Program-made: the position numbers and the translations under genes
Shown: positions 24,412 to 33,730 of the stretch, piece by piece
Numbering within the stretch: the first letter of the stretch is position 1
How the letters are laid out: every line of letters starts with the position of its first letter
The notes under the pieces: generated by a model
What the model saw: only the letters and a program-made list of their open reading frames with translations
Told to the model about the DNA's origin: nothing
Database searches by the model: none
DNA from: Chlorobiales bacterium Clorobi_01
Lineage (GTDB): Bacteria; Bacteroidota; Chlorobiia; Chlorobiales; Chlorobiaceae
Direction: 5' to 3'
Length of the DNA: 49,599 nucleotides
Assembly (NCBI GenBank): GCA_001602925.1
Contig: LUZT01000007.1
Span: forward strand, 1-49,599

Positions 24412-25947
24412 TCAGGTGATGTGCATACCGATCTCTTTCTCGAAGCCCGACTCGCGATCGCGTCCCTGCCAGACCTCCGTTTCGCTGAATTCGTGGCGGA
24501 TCGCGCCTTTGTAGAGGCAGCCGATTCGCGTCGAAAGAGCGACAATCTCTTCGAGTTCCGACGAAATGAGCAGGATCGCCAGACCGCTTTTGCGGGCGTC
24601 GATGATGCGCTTGTGAATCTGCTCGATAGCGCCGATATCGACGCCGCGCGTCGGCTGCGCCAGCACAAGCAGCTTCAGCTGGGGGCGTTCCATTTCACGC
24701 GCCACAACGATCTTCTGCTGGTTGCCGCCAGAGAGAGAGGCGATGGGCGGATTGGCTCCCGCCGCACACCGGATGTCGTATTGCTCGATCATGGCCGTAG
24801 CATTTTTGTGAACAGCGTCACGATCAAATCCGATGCCGCGATGGAATGCTTTTTCGCGATGCCTGCCGAGGATCAGGTTTTCCTCGATGCCATATTCGGC
24901 GATGATCGCCGATTTGTGCCGGTCTTCGGGTATCATCGAAACGCCGAGTGCAGCGATTTCCGACGGATTCCAGCCAAGCGTCTTCTGGGCGTCGATGGTG
25001 ATCGATCCGCCGGTTTTGCCGCCGCGATCGAACGTTCCCCACAACAACGAGAGCAGCTCGCTCTGGCCGTTGCCCTCCACTCCGGCGATGCCGTAGATTT
25101 CTCCTGCTCTCACGTGCAGCGTCAGGCCGGTGAGTTTGTCGATGCCAAGCGGCGAGCGGTAGGTAAGCTTGTCGATCGAGAGCACTGTTTTACCCGGGGC
25201 CTGCGGCGCATTGGCGGTTCTGAGCAGAACGTCGCGCCCGACCATCATCTTCGCCAAATCCTCCTTGCCGGTCGATGTGGTCGGCACGGTGCCGACCAGC
25301 GACCCTTTGCGCATGACGCTCACCGAGTCCGAGACGGTGAGCACTTCGTCGAGCTTGTGGGTGATGAGGAGGATAGTGCGCTCCTCGTCGGCGAGCGAGC
25401 GCAAGGTGGCGAAGAGCCGCGCGGTTTCGGGCGGGGAGAGCACGGCAGTTGGCTCGTCGAGAATCAGAATCCGGGCGCGTCGGTAGAGCAGCTTGAGAAT
25501 TTCCACGCGCTGCTGCTCGCCGACCGACAGGGTTGAAACCAGTGCGTCCGGATCGACTTCGAGGCCGTGCTGCCCGGCGAGTCGGCCAATCTCCTTGCCG
25601 ATGCGCTTTGTCGGCAGCGAGAAGCGGCTCTCCTCCTTGCCGAGAATGATGTTCTCCGTCACCGAGAGGGTCGGCACCAGCATGAAGTGCTGGTGCACCA
25701 TGCCGATTCCGGCCTCGATGGCTTGCCGCACGGAGCTGAATTTCACCGCTTTGCCGTCGATTTCAATCGTCCCCGAGTCGGGATGCAGCAGGCCATAGAT
25801 GATGTTCGACAAGGTGCTTTTGCCCGCGCCGTTTTCGCCGACGAGCGCGTGGATCGACCCCGCTTCGATCGAAAGCGAAACGTTGTCGTTGGCCTTGAGG
25901 CTGCCGAAGGTTTTGGAGATTCCGGAGAGCTTTACTGCTGTCGCCAT
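24412..25947 (-). CDS. ABC importer ATPase with two ATP-binding domains, nucleoside/BMP-type (YufO/NupA-like)
   Basis: A 511-residue double ATPase. Domain 1 has Walker A GENGAGKST (about 37-45), the Q-loop in VHQHFMLVPTLSVTENIILG, signature LSVGEQQRVEIL and Walker B ILILDEPTAVL. Domain 2 has a degenerate Walker A GVEGNGQSE, signature LSGGNQQKIVVARE and Walker B-like LLVLAQPTRGVD. The decay of the second P-loop is normal for this family (RbsA, MglA, NupA). GGAG lies 7 bp before the ATG. It follows bchC by 15 bp and precedes the permease by 15 bp, so one transcript is likely. Confidence 0.92.
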   Translation of the reverse strand: MATAVKLSGISKTFGSLKANDNVSLSIEAGSIHALVGENGAGKSTLSNIIYGLLHPDSGTIEIDGKAVKFSSVRQAIEAGIGMVHQHFMLVPTLSVTENIILGKEESRFSLPTKRIGKEIGRLAGQHGLEVDPDALVSTLSVGEQQRVEILKLLYRRARILILDEPTAVLSPPETARLFATLRSLADEERTILLITHKLDEVLTVSDSVSVMRKGSLVGTVPTTSTGKEDLAKMMVGRDVLLRTANAPQAPGKTVLSIDKLTYRSPLGIDKLTGLTLHVRAGEIYGIAGVEGNGQSELLSLLWGTFDRGGKTGGSITIDAQKTLGWNPSEIAALGVSMIPEDRHKSAIIAEYGIEENLILGRHREKAFHRGIGFDRDAVHKNATAMIEQYDIRCAAGANPPIASLSGGNQQKIVVAREMERPQLKLLVLAQPTRGVDIGAIEQIHKRIIDARKSGLAILLISSELEEIVALSTRIGCLYKGAIRHEFSETEVWQGRDRESGFEKEIGMHIT

Positions 25948-25962
25948 GAAGATACTCCGCGC

Positions 25963-26919
25963 CTAAATCCAGCTGATTACTGTCTTTATCGCCTCTTTGC
26001 TGTCGAGGGCGATCCTGTAGGCAAGTTCGTACTGGCTGACCGGGAAGACGTTGGTGAAGAACTTTTCGGTTTCGAGCGCTTCGGTTTCGAGCAGCTCCTT
26101 CGCTTCGATGAGATGCTGTCTGTCAGTGACGCTTGAACACACGATGACCGGTTCCTTGTGCTGGATCAGCCGGTAGTCGTAGCCGAGCACTTCGTAACTG
26201 CCCATGAGCAGTACCTTGGCCTTCGGTTTCAGGAGGCGCATCACCTTTTCGACCATCAGGATGCGGCCCGTCGTCTCGATGACCAGGTCGTAGCGGTCGT
26301 TGAAGTCATCGGTGAAATCGACGATCTCGATGCCGATGTTTTCGGCGTGGGAAAGCTGGCCGCGAAGCGGGAAGTTTTCGAGGGCATCGACGTGGAGGAT
26401 ACCGCGATAGTGCAGGTATTCCGATACCATCAGCCCCACCGAGCCCAAGCCGAGCAGGAGCACTCGCATCGAAGGGTCGAACGCCACTTTTTCCATCGCG
26501 CTGAGCACATACCCTACGAGGCCTGTCAGGAGGTCGCGATGGATCGGCTCCCGGCCAAGCGCGAGCACGTTCTCCTCCGAGGTCGGAATTACTTCGGCGT
26601 GACAGCCGTAATAGGGATCAATGCCAACCCAGCAGTCGCCCTTGAAAGCATAGACGAAATCGCCCTCTTTCACGCTGGTAACCTCTGGGCCGACCTGCAT
26701 CACCTGACCGATGGTCTCGCTGCCCGGCATCACGGGATAGGCGAGCACCTTGTGCGACACCGGTTTGTTGGTCAGGAGCAGACGGTCGAGGCCTGGCGTG
26801 ATGGTGCTGGCGATCGTCCTGACGAGAATGTCACGTGGCCCGTCGGCCACGTACTTCACGGACTGGAGCTTGAGCTTGTTGGCTTTGAGGAGGACGAGGG
26901 CCTGTGCTTCTCCCTGCAT
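25963..26919 (-). CDS. bchC: Bacteriochlorophyllide a dehydrogenase BchC
   Basis: The 318-residue protein is a medium-chain dehydrogenase-like enzyme that fits BchC, which oxidises the 3-(1-hydroxyethyl) group to the 3-acetyl group of bacteriochlorophyllide a. Visible features: ILVRTIASTITPGLDRLL in the N-terminal GroES-like domain, YPVMPGSETIGQVMQVGPEV, and an NAD-binding motif VLLLGLGSVGLMVSEYL (about 152-168). The catalytic-zinc cysteine and histidine pattern of alcohol dehydrogenases is absent, as in BchC. It is short compared with alcohol dehydrogenases (about 340-350). Upstream is a four-helix membrane protein (25 bp away); downstream is an ABC importer pair. Homologues outside phototrophs exist in the superfamily, so the name is strong but not certain. 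Confidence 0.85.
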   Translation of the reverse strand: MQGEAQALVLLKANKLKLQSVKYVADGPRDILVRTIASTITPGLDRLLLTNKPVSHKVLAYPVMPGSETIGQVMQVGPEVTSVKEGDFVYAFKGDCWVGIDPYYGCHAEVIPTSEENVLALGREPIHRDLLTGLVGYVLSAMEKVAFDPSMRVLLLGLGSVGLMVSEYLHYRGILHVDALENFPLRGQLSHAENIGIEIVDFTDDFNDRYDLVIETTGRILMVEKVMRLLKPKAKVLLMGSYEVLGYDYRLIQHKEPVIVCSSVTDRQHLIEAKELLETEALETEKFFTNVFPVSQYELAYRIALDSKEAIKTVISWI

Positions 26920-26944
26920 GGTCGTCTGTCGATTGTCTTGGGTT

Positions 26945-27286
26945 TCAGATGTTCAGTACAGCGTTCATGAGCCATGAGACCACGCTGATGCAGACTGAGC
27001 CGAGCACGGCCCACCAGAAACTCTGTACGCCGAAGCTGTCTACCAGCACAGCGGCGAGTTGCAACATGAGCGCGTTGATGACCAGCATGAAAAGGCCGAG
27101 CGTGAGGAGCAGGAGCGGAATCGAAAAGAAAACCAGCACCGGCTTGAGGAGTGCGTTGACGAGGCCGAGTACCAGCGCTACGATGAGCGCCGCGCCGAAG
27201 CTTTTGATGGTAATGCCCGGAAGCATGTTGGCGGTCACGTACACCGCCGTAGCGCTGATGAGCCAGTGAATCAATATCCTGAACAT
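26945..27286 (-). CDS. Four-helix membrane protein, YvlD/phage-holin-4 family
   Basis: The 113-residue protein consists almost wholly of four membrane helices, with the family motifs ATAVYVTANMLPGITIKSFG, VLGLVNALLKPVL and LTLGLFMLVINALML. Proteins of this family (Phage_holin_4_2, YvlD) are widespread in bacterial chromosomes and are not evidence for a prophage. Function is unknown; YvlD-like genes sit near envelope-stress genes in Bacillus. AAAGGAGAT precedes the ATG. It ends 25 bp before bchC on the same strand, so it may be the first gene of the bchC transcript. Confidence 0.85.
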   Translation of the reverse strand: MFRILIHWLISATAVYVTANMLPGITIKSFGAALIVALVLGLVNALLKPVLVFFSIPLLLLTLGLFMLVINALMLQLAAVLVDSFGVQSFWWAVLGSVCISVVSWLMNAVLNI

Positions 27287-27375
27287 GGTGATCTCCTTTC
27301 TTGGCGTAACGTTTCAACTCTTGCTCTGGTCTGCTCTAATGTAAGACATTTCGCCAAAACGCAGAATATCTGTAG

Positions 27376-27396
27376 GGGCAACCTTCGCGGTTGCCC
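27376..27396. repeat. REP-like palindrome downstream of radA
   Basis: GGGCAACC (27376-27383) and GGTTGCCC (27389-27396) form a perfect 8-bp stem with loop TTCGC, preceded by CTGTAG. The sequence type (GTAGGGGCAACC...GGTTGCCC) resembles short palindromes dispersed in intergenic DNA of many bacteria. No T-run follows on either strand. Confidence 0.45.
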
Positions 27397-27429
27397 AAAC
27401 CCGCCGTCCGCCGCGTCCATTTTTTTCCC

Positions 27430-28800
27430 TCACACTCCCATCGCCTCGAGCGCTTCGTGCAGCGTGCGGCAGCCGGCGATTCTGATGGGCAGCTTCTTCA
27501 GCGACGGCTTCAGCTCGCGCGTGTTGGACTCCGGCAGCACAATCGATTTGAACCCGAGGTGCACCGCCTCGCGGATGCGGCGCTCGCCGTCGCTGATGGC
27601 GCGGAGTTCGCCTGACAGACCGATTTCGCCACAGCAGCAGGCGGTCGGGTTGCATGGCTTGTCCTGCAAGCCGGAGGCGACGGCAGCGGCGATGGCCAGG
27701 TCAGCCGCCGGTTCGACCAGCTTTAGGCCGCCCGCGATTTTGACGAACACATCCTGCCCGGCGGTCTGGAACTGCAACCGCTTTTCGAGCACGGCGAGGA
27801 TAATCGCGATGCGCTTGAGGTCGAAGCCCGTGCTGATGCGCTGCGGCATCGAGTAGCCGGTGCGCGAGACCAGCGCCTGCACCTCCACCATCAGCGCGCG
27901 CGACCCCTCGATTCCGGCCAGCACCGCGGTGCCCGGTACGTCCGTCCGTCGATCTGAAATGAAAAACTCCGACGGGTTGGAGACCTCCGTCAGGCCGTCC
28001 TCCTCCATCTTGAAGACGCCGATTTCGTTGGTCGGGCCAAAGCGGTTCTTGACCGAGCGGATGATGCGGTAGCGCTGGTAGTTTTCGCCCTCGAACTGCA
28101 CGACGGTGTCCACCATGTGCTCCAGCGCCTTCGGCCCGGCGAGCGACCCTTCTTTGGTGATGTGGCCGATAATAAGCAGGATGAAGTTCTGCTCCTTGGC
28201 CGCGCGGATGAGCGATGCGGCGCATTCGCGAATCTGCGTGATCGTGCCTGCTGAACTCTGGTAGTCGCTCGAATAGACGGTCTGAATCGAATCGACGATC
28301 ACCATCTCCGGCTGCTCGTTGGCGATGGCGTCGAGGATGCGTTCGAGCGCTACTTCGGAGACGAGCCGGAGGTTTGGCGCTTTGATCGAGAGACGGCGGG
28401 CGCGTTCGCGGATCTGGTTCGGCGACTCCTCGCCCGCCACGTAGAGCACCTTTTTGCCGTCGAGGCGCGGCACGAGCTGGATCATCAGCGTCGATTTGCC
28501 GATGCCCGGCTCGCCGCCGACCAGAATTGCCGAGGCTTCCATCAAGCCGCCGCCAAGCACGCGGTCGAGTTCGCCGATGCCGGTCAGCGTGCGGTGGAAG
28601 CCTTCCGGCGAGGCGTCGTCGAGGTTCTGCACTTCGGGCAGCGAACCGGCGGGTCGCTTCTTGCGGGCTTTGGCCTCCGGCTCTTCCGAGTGGGTTTCAA
28701 CCAGCGTGCCCCAGCTCTGGCACTCGAAGCAGCGTCCCTGGTATTTCAGCGAAACGGCCCCGCAGGCCGAGCAAATGTAACGAACGGTCGATTTTGCCAT
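27430..28800 (-). CDS. radA: DNA repair protein RadA
   Basis: A 456-residue RadA/Sms protein, a RecA-like helicase that promotes branch migration in recombinational repair. The N-terminal zinc finger has Cys10, Cys13, Cys24 and Cys27. Walker A is GGEPGIGKST (about 94-103), Walker B MVIVDSIQTVYSSD, and the RadA-specific KNRFG motif occurs in RSVKNRFGPTNEIG. The C-terminal third is the Lon-protease-like domain (SAGELRAISDGERRIREA type sequence). Length matches the family. The DUF3109 gene at 29032 is divergent, so about 230 bp upstream contain both promoters. Confidence 0.97.
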   Translation of the reverse strand: MAKSTVRYICSACGAVSLKYQGRCFECQSWGTLVETHSEEPEAKARKKRPAGSLPEVQNLDDASPEGFHRTLTGIGELDRVLGGGLMEASAILVGGEPGIGKSTLMIQLVPRLDGKKVLYVAGEESPNQIRERARRLSIKAPNLRLVSEVALERILDAIANEQPEMVIVDSIQTVYSSDYQSSAGTITQIRECAASLIRAAKEQNFILLIIGHITKEGSLAGPKALEHMVDTVVQFEGENYQRYRIIRSVKNRFGPTNEIGVFKMEEDGLTEVSNPSEFFISDRRTDVPGTAVLAGIEGSRALMVEVQALVSRTGYSMPQRISTGFDLKRIAIILAVLEKRLQFQTAGQDVFVKIAGGLKLVEPAADLAIAAAVASGLQDKPCNPTACCCGEIGLSGELRAISDGERRIREAVHLGFKSIVLPESNTRELKPSLKKLPIRIAGCRTLHEALEAMGV

Positions 28801-29031
28801 GAAGGGGTTTCTGTCGTTTATGTCACCGAGCCTCCGGCGTTGGAAGTTTCGGCTCGATTGATTACATAGTGTGCTTTCGCGCGGAAGCGCTGCTGTTTCA
28901 GTGCAACTTCCTCGCCCGATGCGCCGTTGAAGATACGTTGAACGGTCAAAGTAAAAAGATAGTGAAGACTCCTCAAAGGCTCAGGCAGATTTTCCAGCCC
29001 CTGTTTTTCATCCACTCCTCTCTTGCTGAAG

Positions 29032-29595
29032 ATGTCAGTCGTCTCCATCGGTGAAGTTCTCGTTGACCGCGCGGTGCTCGATGCGCGGTTCAGTTGCAAT
29101 CTCGACTTGTGCCACGGGGCCTGCTGCGTCGAGGGCGAACTCGGCGCGCCAATCGACGAGCGGGAAGCGCGGTTCCTCGAATCCTCCGTCGAGCCGCTCC
29201 GTTCGATGCTGGAGGAACGGAATCTCCGCTATATCCGGCGTCATGGCTGCGCGGAGGTCTATCAGGGAAATCTCTACACCAAAACCATCGACGGGCGTGA
29301 GTGCGTCTTCGTCTATCACGAAAACGGCAAGGCGCTCTGTGCTGTCGAAACGGCGTGGAAGAAGGGTCTGCTCGATGCGACCAAACCGTTGTCGTGCCGC
29401 CTTTTCCCGATCCGGGTGCGAAAAAAGTTTGGATTGGACTATCTTGTTTATGAACAGCACGCCATGTGCCGTGATGCCCGTCGTCAGGGGGCTGAACAGG
29501 ATGTCAGGCTGATCGATTTCCTCGAAGCGCCACTTGTTGAAAGGTACGGACACGACTGGTACATGAGCCTGAAGGAATTTGTCGCATCCATCTGA
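29032..29595 (+). CDS. DUF3109 cysteine-rich protein
   Basis: A 187-residue protein of the DUF3109 family, known from Bacteroidetes and Chlorobi. The cysteines are arranged as FSCNLDLCHGACCVEGELG (residues about 21-39), then single cysteines in RECVFVY, ALCAVE, LSCRLFPIR and AMCRDARR. Such a pattern resembles the YkgJ-type metal-binding proteins and could bind zinc or an Fe-S cluster; this is inferred. ATG 29032 is preferred to a TTG three codons upstream. The gene is 6 bp before rpoN, which implies cotranscription. Confidence 0.82.
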   Translation: MSVVSIGEVLVDRAVLDARFSCNLDLCHGACCVEGELGAPIDEREARFLESSVEPLRSMLEERNLRYIRRHGCAEVYQGNLYTKTIDGRECVFVYHENGKALCAVETAWKKGLLDATKPLSCRLFPIRVRKKFGLDYLVYEQHAMCRDARRQGAEQDVRLIDFLEAPLVERYGHDWYMSLKEFVASI

Positions 29596-29601
29596 GGTAT
29601 C

Positions 29602-31056
29602 ATGGCGGAGATGAGGCTACAACAGCGCCAGACCGCCCAGTTGTCGGCGCAGCAGGTAATGACCAGCCAGTTGCTGCAACTGCCGCTGACGCAGCTCGAA
29701 CAGCGGATTTACGACGAGGTTCAGGACAATCCCATGCTCGAACTGGTCGAGGAGCGCCGTCAGGACGATGGTGCGGCCGGTCCCACTCAGGCGGCCCCCG
29801 CTGATTCGACGGAGATGTTCGATTCGGTCTCCCGCTTCGAGCGCTCGTCGATGAAGGTTCGCGCCGATGGAGGGAATCGGGAGACCGTTTCTGCCGGCAG
29901 GACTGGCGGCTCGGCTTCGGGCGGCGAGGAGCGTTTTTTCCAGGCGGTGCAGCACGACACGTTTCACGAGCAGCTCTTGCGCGACCTCTCGCTTCAGGAG
30001 GGGATCGGAGAGCGGGAGGTGCTCATCGCCGCCGAAATTCTCGGTAACCTCGACAGCGACGGCTATCTGACCGAAGCGCTGGAGGTGATCATCGACGGTC
30101 TTTTGCAGTCGGGCATTGAGGCCAGCGAGTCGGAGGTACGCGAGATTCAGCAGAAAATCTGGTATCTCGATCCGCCCGGCGTGGCGGTGGCCAATCTCCG
30201 CGAACGGCTGCTGGTTGAGCTTTCCGTGTACGAACACGAGCATGATCCCGAAGCGGTCGGCGTCGCGCGAACGATCCTCGATGAAGCGTTCGACGACTTC
30301 ATGAACAAGCGCTTCGACCGGCTGCTGAAAAAGCTGAATCTTCAAAAACGCCAGCTCGAAGCCGCTATCGATGTGATCACGTCGCTTGATCCGCATCCGG
30401 GTGAAGTGTTTTTCGATGAAGGGGGCCACTACATTTCGCCCGATTTCATCGTTACCTATGAAAATGGTGCGTTGACTGCTGTGCTGAATGATCGGAGCAG
30501 TCTGTCGGTCAGGGTGTCGGACGAGTATCGCGAGGTGCTCTCAAAGCGGAAGTTGCCAAAGGAGGATCGGCAGTTCATGCGCCAGAAGCTCCAGCGGGCC
30601 AATGAGTTCGCCACCGCGCTGCAAATCAGGCGGCAGACGCTGCTGAAGGTGATGGAGGCGCTGCTGGTTGTGCAGGCGAAGTTTTTCATCGACGGCCCGC
30701 GTTATCTGCAACCGCTCGTGATGAAGACCATCGCCGAGCAGACCGGTTACGATATTTCGACCATCAGCCGCGCGGTGAACGGCAAATACGTGCAGACCCG
30801 CTTTGGGGTGTTCGAGCTGAAATATTTCTTCAGTGGCGCGCTTTCGACTGACGAAGGTGAGGAGATGTCATCGAGGATCATCAAGCAGCAGCTTCGCGAG
30901 CTGATAGAGGGTGAGAGTTCTTCCGAGCCGCTCAGCGATGACCGCCTGGCGGAACTGATGAGTGAAAAAGGGGTGAAGATCGCCCGGCGCACGGTTGCAA
31001 AATACCGTGAACAAATGCAAATTCCAGTTGCAAGATTAAGAAAGAAAATAGGTTAA
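29602..31056 (+). CDS. rpoN: RNA polymerase sigma-54 factor
   Basis: A 484-residue sigma-54 protein, which directs RNA polymerase to -24/-12 promoters and needs an AAA+ activator. Region I is the Gln/Leu-rich start (MRLQQRQTAQLSAQQVMTSQ and the following LLQLPLTQLEQ), then an acidic linker (about 50-110), the core-binding domain, a helix-turn-helix (TGYDISTISRAVNGKYVQT) and, near 461-470, the RpoN box ARRTVAKYRE, which is exact. TGAGG precedes the ATG. The gene is between the DUF3109 gene and hslV. No activator gene is in the window. Confidence 0.97.
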   Translation: MAEMRLQQRQTAQLSAQQVMTSQLLQLPLTQLEQRIYDEVQDNPMLELVEERRQDDGAAGPTQAAPADSTEMFDSVSRFERSSMKVRADGGNRETVSAGRTGGSASGGEERFFQAVQHDTFHEQLLRDLSLQEGIGEREVLIAAEILGNLDSDGYLTEALEVIIDGLLQSGIEASESEVREIQQKIWYLDPPGVAVANLRERLLVELSVYEHEHDPEAVGVARTILDEAFDDFMNKRFDRLLKKLNLQKRQLEAAIDVITSLDPHPGEVFFDEGGHYISPDFIVTYENGALTAVLNDRSSLSVRVSDEYREVLSKRKLPKEDRQFMRQKLQRANEFATALQIRRQTLLKVMEALLVVQAKFFIDGPRYLQPLVMKTIAEQTGYDISTISRAVNGKYVQTRFGVFELKYFFSGALSTDEGEEMSSRIIKQQLRELIEGESSSEPLSDDRLAELMSEKGVKIARRTVAKYREQMQIPVARLRKKIG

Positions 31057-31078
31057 TCTCATTTTTACGTAAGATTTT

Positions 31079-31624
31079 ATGGGTCAGGAAAAACCGCAGA
31101 TACGTTCGACCACCGTCATCGGCGTGCTCAAGGATGGCAAGGCCGCGCTCGGCAGCGACGGCCAGATGACGCTCGGCAACACCGTGATGAAGCACTCTAC
31201 CCGCAAGATACGGAGTCTCTACCAGGGCCGATTCATTACCGGATTTGCCGGAGCTACCGCTGATGCGCTGACGCTGCTCGACCGTTTTGAATCAAAGCTC
31301 GAAGCCTACAGCGGCAAGCTCGACCGTGCTGCCGTGGAACTTGCAAAAGACTGGCGCACCGACAAATATCTCCGTCGCCTCGAAGCGATGCTGGCCGTTG
31401 TCAGCGCTGACAAGGCGCTTATCATCTCCGGCACCGGTGACGTTATCGAGCCGGAGGACGGCATCGTGGCCATCGGCAGCGGCAGCATGTACGCGCTGGC
31501 CGCCGCTCGCGCGCTCATGAAGCACACCTCGCTTTCCGCTGAAGAGATTGTCCGCGAAAGTCTGCAAACCGCCGCCGACATCTGTATCTACACGAACGAC
31601 CATATTGTTATCGAAACCCTGTGA
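31079..31624 (+). CDS. hslV: ATP-dependent protease proteolytic subunit HslV
   Basis: The 181-residue peptidase subunit of the HslVU (ClpYQ) protease. The mature protein begins with the catalytic threonine in RS|TTVIGV; here ten residues ([10 protein letters not shown]) must be removed first, while E. coli HslV loses only Met. [32 protein letters not shown] and [16 protein letters not shown] are family motifs. It is 22 bp after rpoN and 62 bp before hslU, so the three may be cotranscribed. No heat-shock operator was recognised. Confidence 0.96.
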   Translation: MGQEKPQIRSTTVIGVLKDGKAALGSDGQMTLGNTVMKHSTRKIRSLYQGRFITGFAGATADALTLLDRFESKLEAYSGKLDRAAVELAKDWRTDKYLRRLEAMLAVVSADKALIISGTGDVIEPEDGIVAIGSGSMYALAAARALMKHTSLSAEEIVRESLQTAADICIYTNDHIVIETL

Positions 31625-31686
31625 ACTAGCGCATCAGCGCCAAGTCGCAGCAGGTTCCATTTTCATGAAATTCCCAACGACACTCA

Positions 31687-33183
31687 ATGAACAACGATAT
31701 TCAGGATATGATCCAGCCGGATGAGCCTCAGGGTTTTCCGGTCAAACTCATCGACAAGGAGCAGCTCACGCCGACACAGATCGTCGAGCAGCTCGACAAA
31801 TACATCATTGGCCAGAAAGATGCCAAGAAATCGGTGGCCATCGCCCTGCGTAACCGGCTCCGCCGCCAGAATGTGAGCGAGGAGCTGCGTGACGAGATCA
31901 TGCCGAACAACATCATCATGATTGGCCCGACTGGCGTTGGCAAGACCGAAATAGCCCGGCGTCTGGCCAAGCTTGCCAAAGCTCCCTTCATAAAGGTCGA
32001 GGCCTCGAAGTTCACCGAAGTTGGCTACGTTGGCCGCGATGTCGAATCGATGATCCGCGACCTGGTCGAGCAGTCGGTGGCGATGGTGCGCAGCGAAAAA
32101 TCGGAGGAGGTTCGCGAAAAAGCGGCGCTGCTGGTCGAGGAGCGTCTGCTCGACATCCTTTTGCCTCCCGTGAGCGGGCTCGAAGAGCCGGAACACGTTG
32201 GCGACGAAGAGGAGGCCGTGGTTGTTGAAGGTGACGCCGAGGTGGTGGGGGAGAAGAACCTCGAACGTGAAATCAACCGCAAAAGCCGCCAGAAGATGCG
32301 TGAGCGCCTGCGCGACGGCAGAATGGAGGATCGCCAGATAGAGCTGGAGGTCAGTAGCGACGGGCAGGGGGGCATGATGCAGATATTCGGGCCACTCGGG
32401 CAGATGGAGGATATCGGCAACATCATGCAGGATCTGATGAGCGGTATGCCGAAAAAACGCAAAAAGCGCCGCATGACCATCGCCGAAGCCCGCAAGTATC
32501 TGGAGCAGGAAGAGGTGCAGAAGCTCATCGACATGGATGTTGTTGTCAAGGAGGCGCTTCGCAAGGTTGAGGATTCTGGCATTGTGTTCATCGACGAGAT
32601 CGATAAAATTGCTGCCCCAACCACCGGCGCTGGTGGCAAGGGTCCTGATGTCAGCCGTGAAGGCGTACAGCGCGACCTGCTGCCCATCGTCGAGGGCTCG
32701 GCGGTCTCCACCAAGTATGGTGTCGTTAAAACCGATCACGTGCTCTTCATCGCTTCGGGAGCGTTCCATGTGGCGAGGCCGTCCGACCTTATACCTGAAC
32801 TTCAGGGCCGTTTTCCGATCAGGGTCGAGCTGAAAAGTCTTACCGAAGAGGACTTTTTCCTGATCCTGACCCAGCCGCGCAATGCGCTGATCAAGCAGTA
32901 CCGCGCCATGCTCAAGACCGAACAGATCGATCTCGAGTTCACCGAAGAGGCGATCCGCGAGATTGCACGGACGGCGGCGAAAGTCAACGAGACGGTTGAA
33001 AATATCGGTGCTCGTCGCCTGCACACCATTCTGACCAACCTGCTCGAAGAGCTGATGTTCGGGATTCCTGAAATGGTCACGGATGGCACCATCGACAGGA
33101 ACATAGTTATCGACGACAACCAGGTGCGCGAAAAGCTTGGCAAGGTGGTCGCCGACAGGGATCTGAGCCAGTATATCCTCTAA
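31687..33183 (+). CDS. hslU: ATP-dependent protease ATPase subunit HslU
   Basis: The 498-residue AAA+ unfoldase that feeds HslV. Walker A is [14 protein letters not shown] (about 79-92), followed by the pore loop [21 protein letters not shown] (pore motif GYVG). The long I-domain insert (about 140-280) includes acidic and KKRKKRRM segments. Walker B is [12 protein letters not shown], sensor-1 lies in [12 protein letters not shown], and the C-terminus LSQYIL is the HslV-docking tail. At about 498 residues it is longer than the E. coli protein (443), the extra length lying in the I-domain. Confidence 0.97.
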   Translation: MNNDIQDMIQPDEPQGFPVKLIDKEQLTPTQIVEQLDKYIIGQKDAKKSVAIALRNRLRRQNVSEELRDEIMPNNIIMIGPTGVGKTEIARRLAKLAKAPFIKVEASKFTEVGYVGRDVESMIRDLVEQSVAMVRSEKSEEVREKAALLVEERLLDILLPPVSGLEEPEHVGDEEEAVVVEGDAEVVGEKNLEREINRKSRQKMRERLRDGRMEDRQIELEVSSDGQGGMMQIFGPLGQMEDIGNIMQDLMSGMPKKRKKRRMTIAEARKYLEQEEVQKLIDMDVVVKEALRKVEDSGIVFIDEIDKIAAPTTGAGGKGPDVSREGVQRDLLPIVEGSAVSTKYGVVKTDHVLFIASGAFHVARPSDLIPELQGRFPIRVELKSLTEEDFFLILTQPRNALIKQYRAMLKTEQIDLEFTEEAIREIARTAAKVNETVENIGARRLHTILTNLLEELMFGIPEMVTDGTIDRNIVIDDNQVREKLGKVVADRDLSQYIL

Positions 33184-33203
33184 GCCAAAAAGCCGGAGCA
33201 ACC

Positions 33204-33647
33204 ATGAGCGCGACCTCCATTCTGGTCATGAACGGGCCGAATCTTTCACGTCTCGGAAAGCGTGAACCCGAAGTTTACGGCAGTCTCACCATCGACGAGA
33301 TCAACCGGGGGATCGCCGTCGCGTTCCCGGAGGTGAGTTTCGAGTTTTTCCAGTCGGAATACGAAGGTGCGCTTATAGAGAAGCTTTTCGAGATCGAAGG
33401 TCGAGGCGGTTGTTCAGGGATTGTGCTCAATGCGGGGGCGTTCACCCACTACTCCATCGCCCTGCGCGACGCCATCAGTTCAATCAGGACGCCTGTGGTC
33501 GAGGTGCACCTCTCCAACGTGCACAAGCGGGAGGAGTTTCGTCACAAATCGGTGATTTCCGCCGTCTGCATCGGTGTGATCGCCGGTTTCGGAGTCGAGA
33601 GCTACCACCTCGGCGTCAGGGCACTGCTGGGGAGGGGTGACAGTTGA
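33204..33647 (+). CDS. aroQ: 3-Dehydroquinate dehydratase, type II
   Basis: A 147-residue type II dehydroquinase of the shikimate pathway. The signature MNGPNLSRLGKREPEVYGS contains the catalytic tyrosine; NAGAFTHYSIALRDAI and EVHLSNVHKREEFRHKSV give the substrate-binding and catalytic histidine regions. Length is normal. GGAG precedes the ATG, 20 bp after hslU, so it is probably read from the hslU transcript although the pathway is unrelated. A hairpin at 33677 follows. Confidence 0.96.
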   Translation: MSATSILVMNGPNLSRLGKREPEVYGSLTIDEINRGIAVAFPEVSFEFFQSEYEGALIEKLFEIEGRGGCSGIVLNAGAFTHYSIALRDAISSIRTPVVEVHLSNVHKREEFRHKSVISAVCIGVIAGFGVESYHLGVRALLGRGDS

Positions 33648-33676
33648 ACTGCGGCGGGAGATGACTGATCGGTTGG

Positions 33677-33696
33677 CTCAGACAGTTTTGTCTGAG
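33677..33696. terminator. Hairpin between convergent aroQ and TPR gene
   Basis: CTCAGACA (33677-33684) pairs with TGTCTGAG (33689-33696) around a 4-base loop. No T-run follows on either strand, so efficiency is doubtful. Confidence 0.45.
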
Positions 33697-33730
33697 TTGA
33701 TAATTGCTTGAACCTTCGCCAGTTCGTCTT

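Noticed and set aside
26945..27286. Prophage remnant suggested by a holin-family name
   Set aside because: YvlD/phage_holin_4_2 proteins are ordinary chromosomal membrane proteins, and no other phage gene is near. The same applies to the amidase at 2250-3026.
31684..33201. 505-codon open frame on the minus strand opposite hslU
   Set aside because: It mirrors hslU almost exactly; hslU has clear AAA+ motifs, and the mirror frame is a product of GC-rich third positions. No motif or ribosome site supports it.
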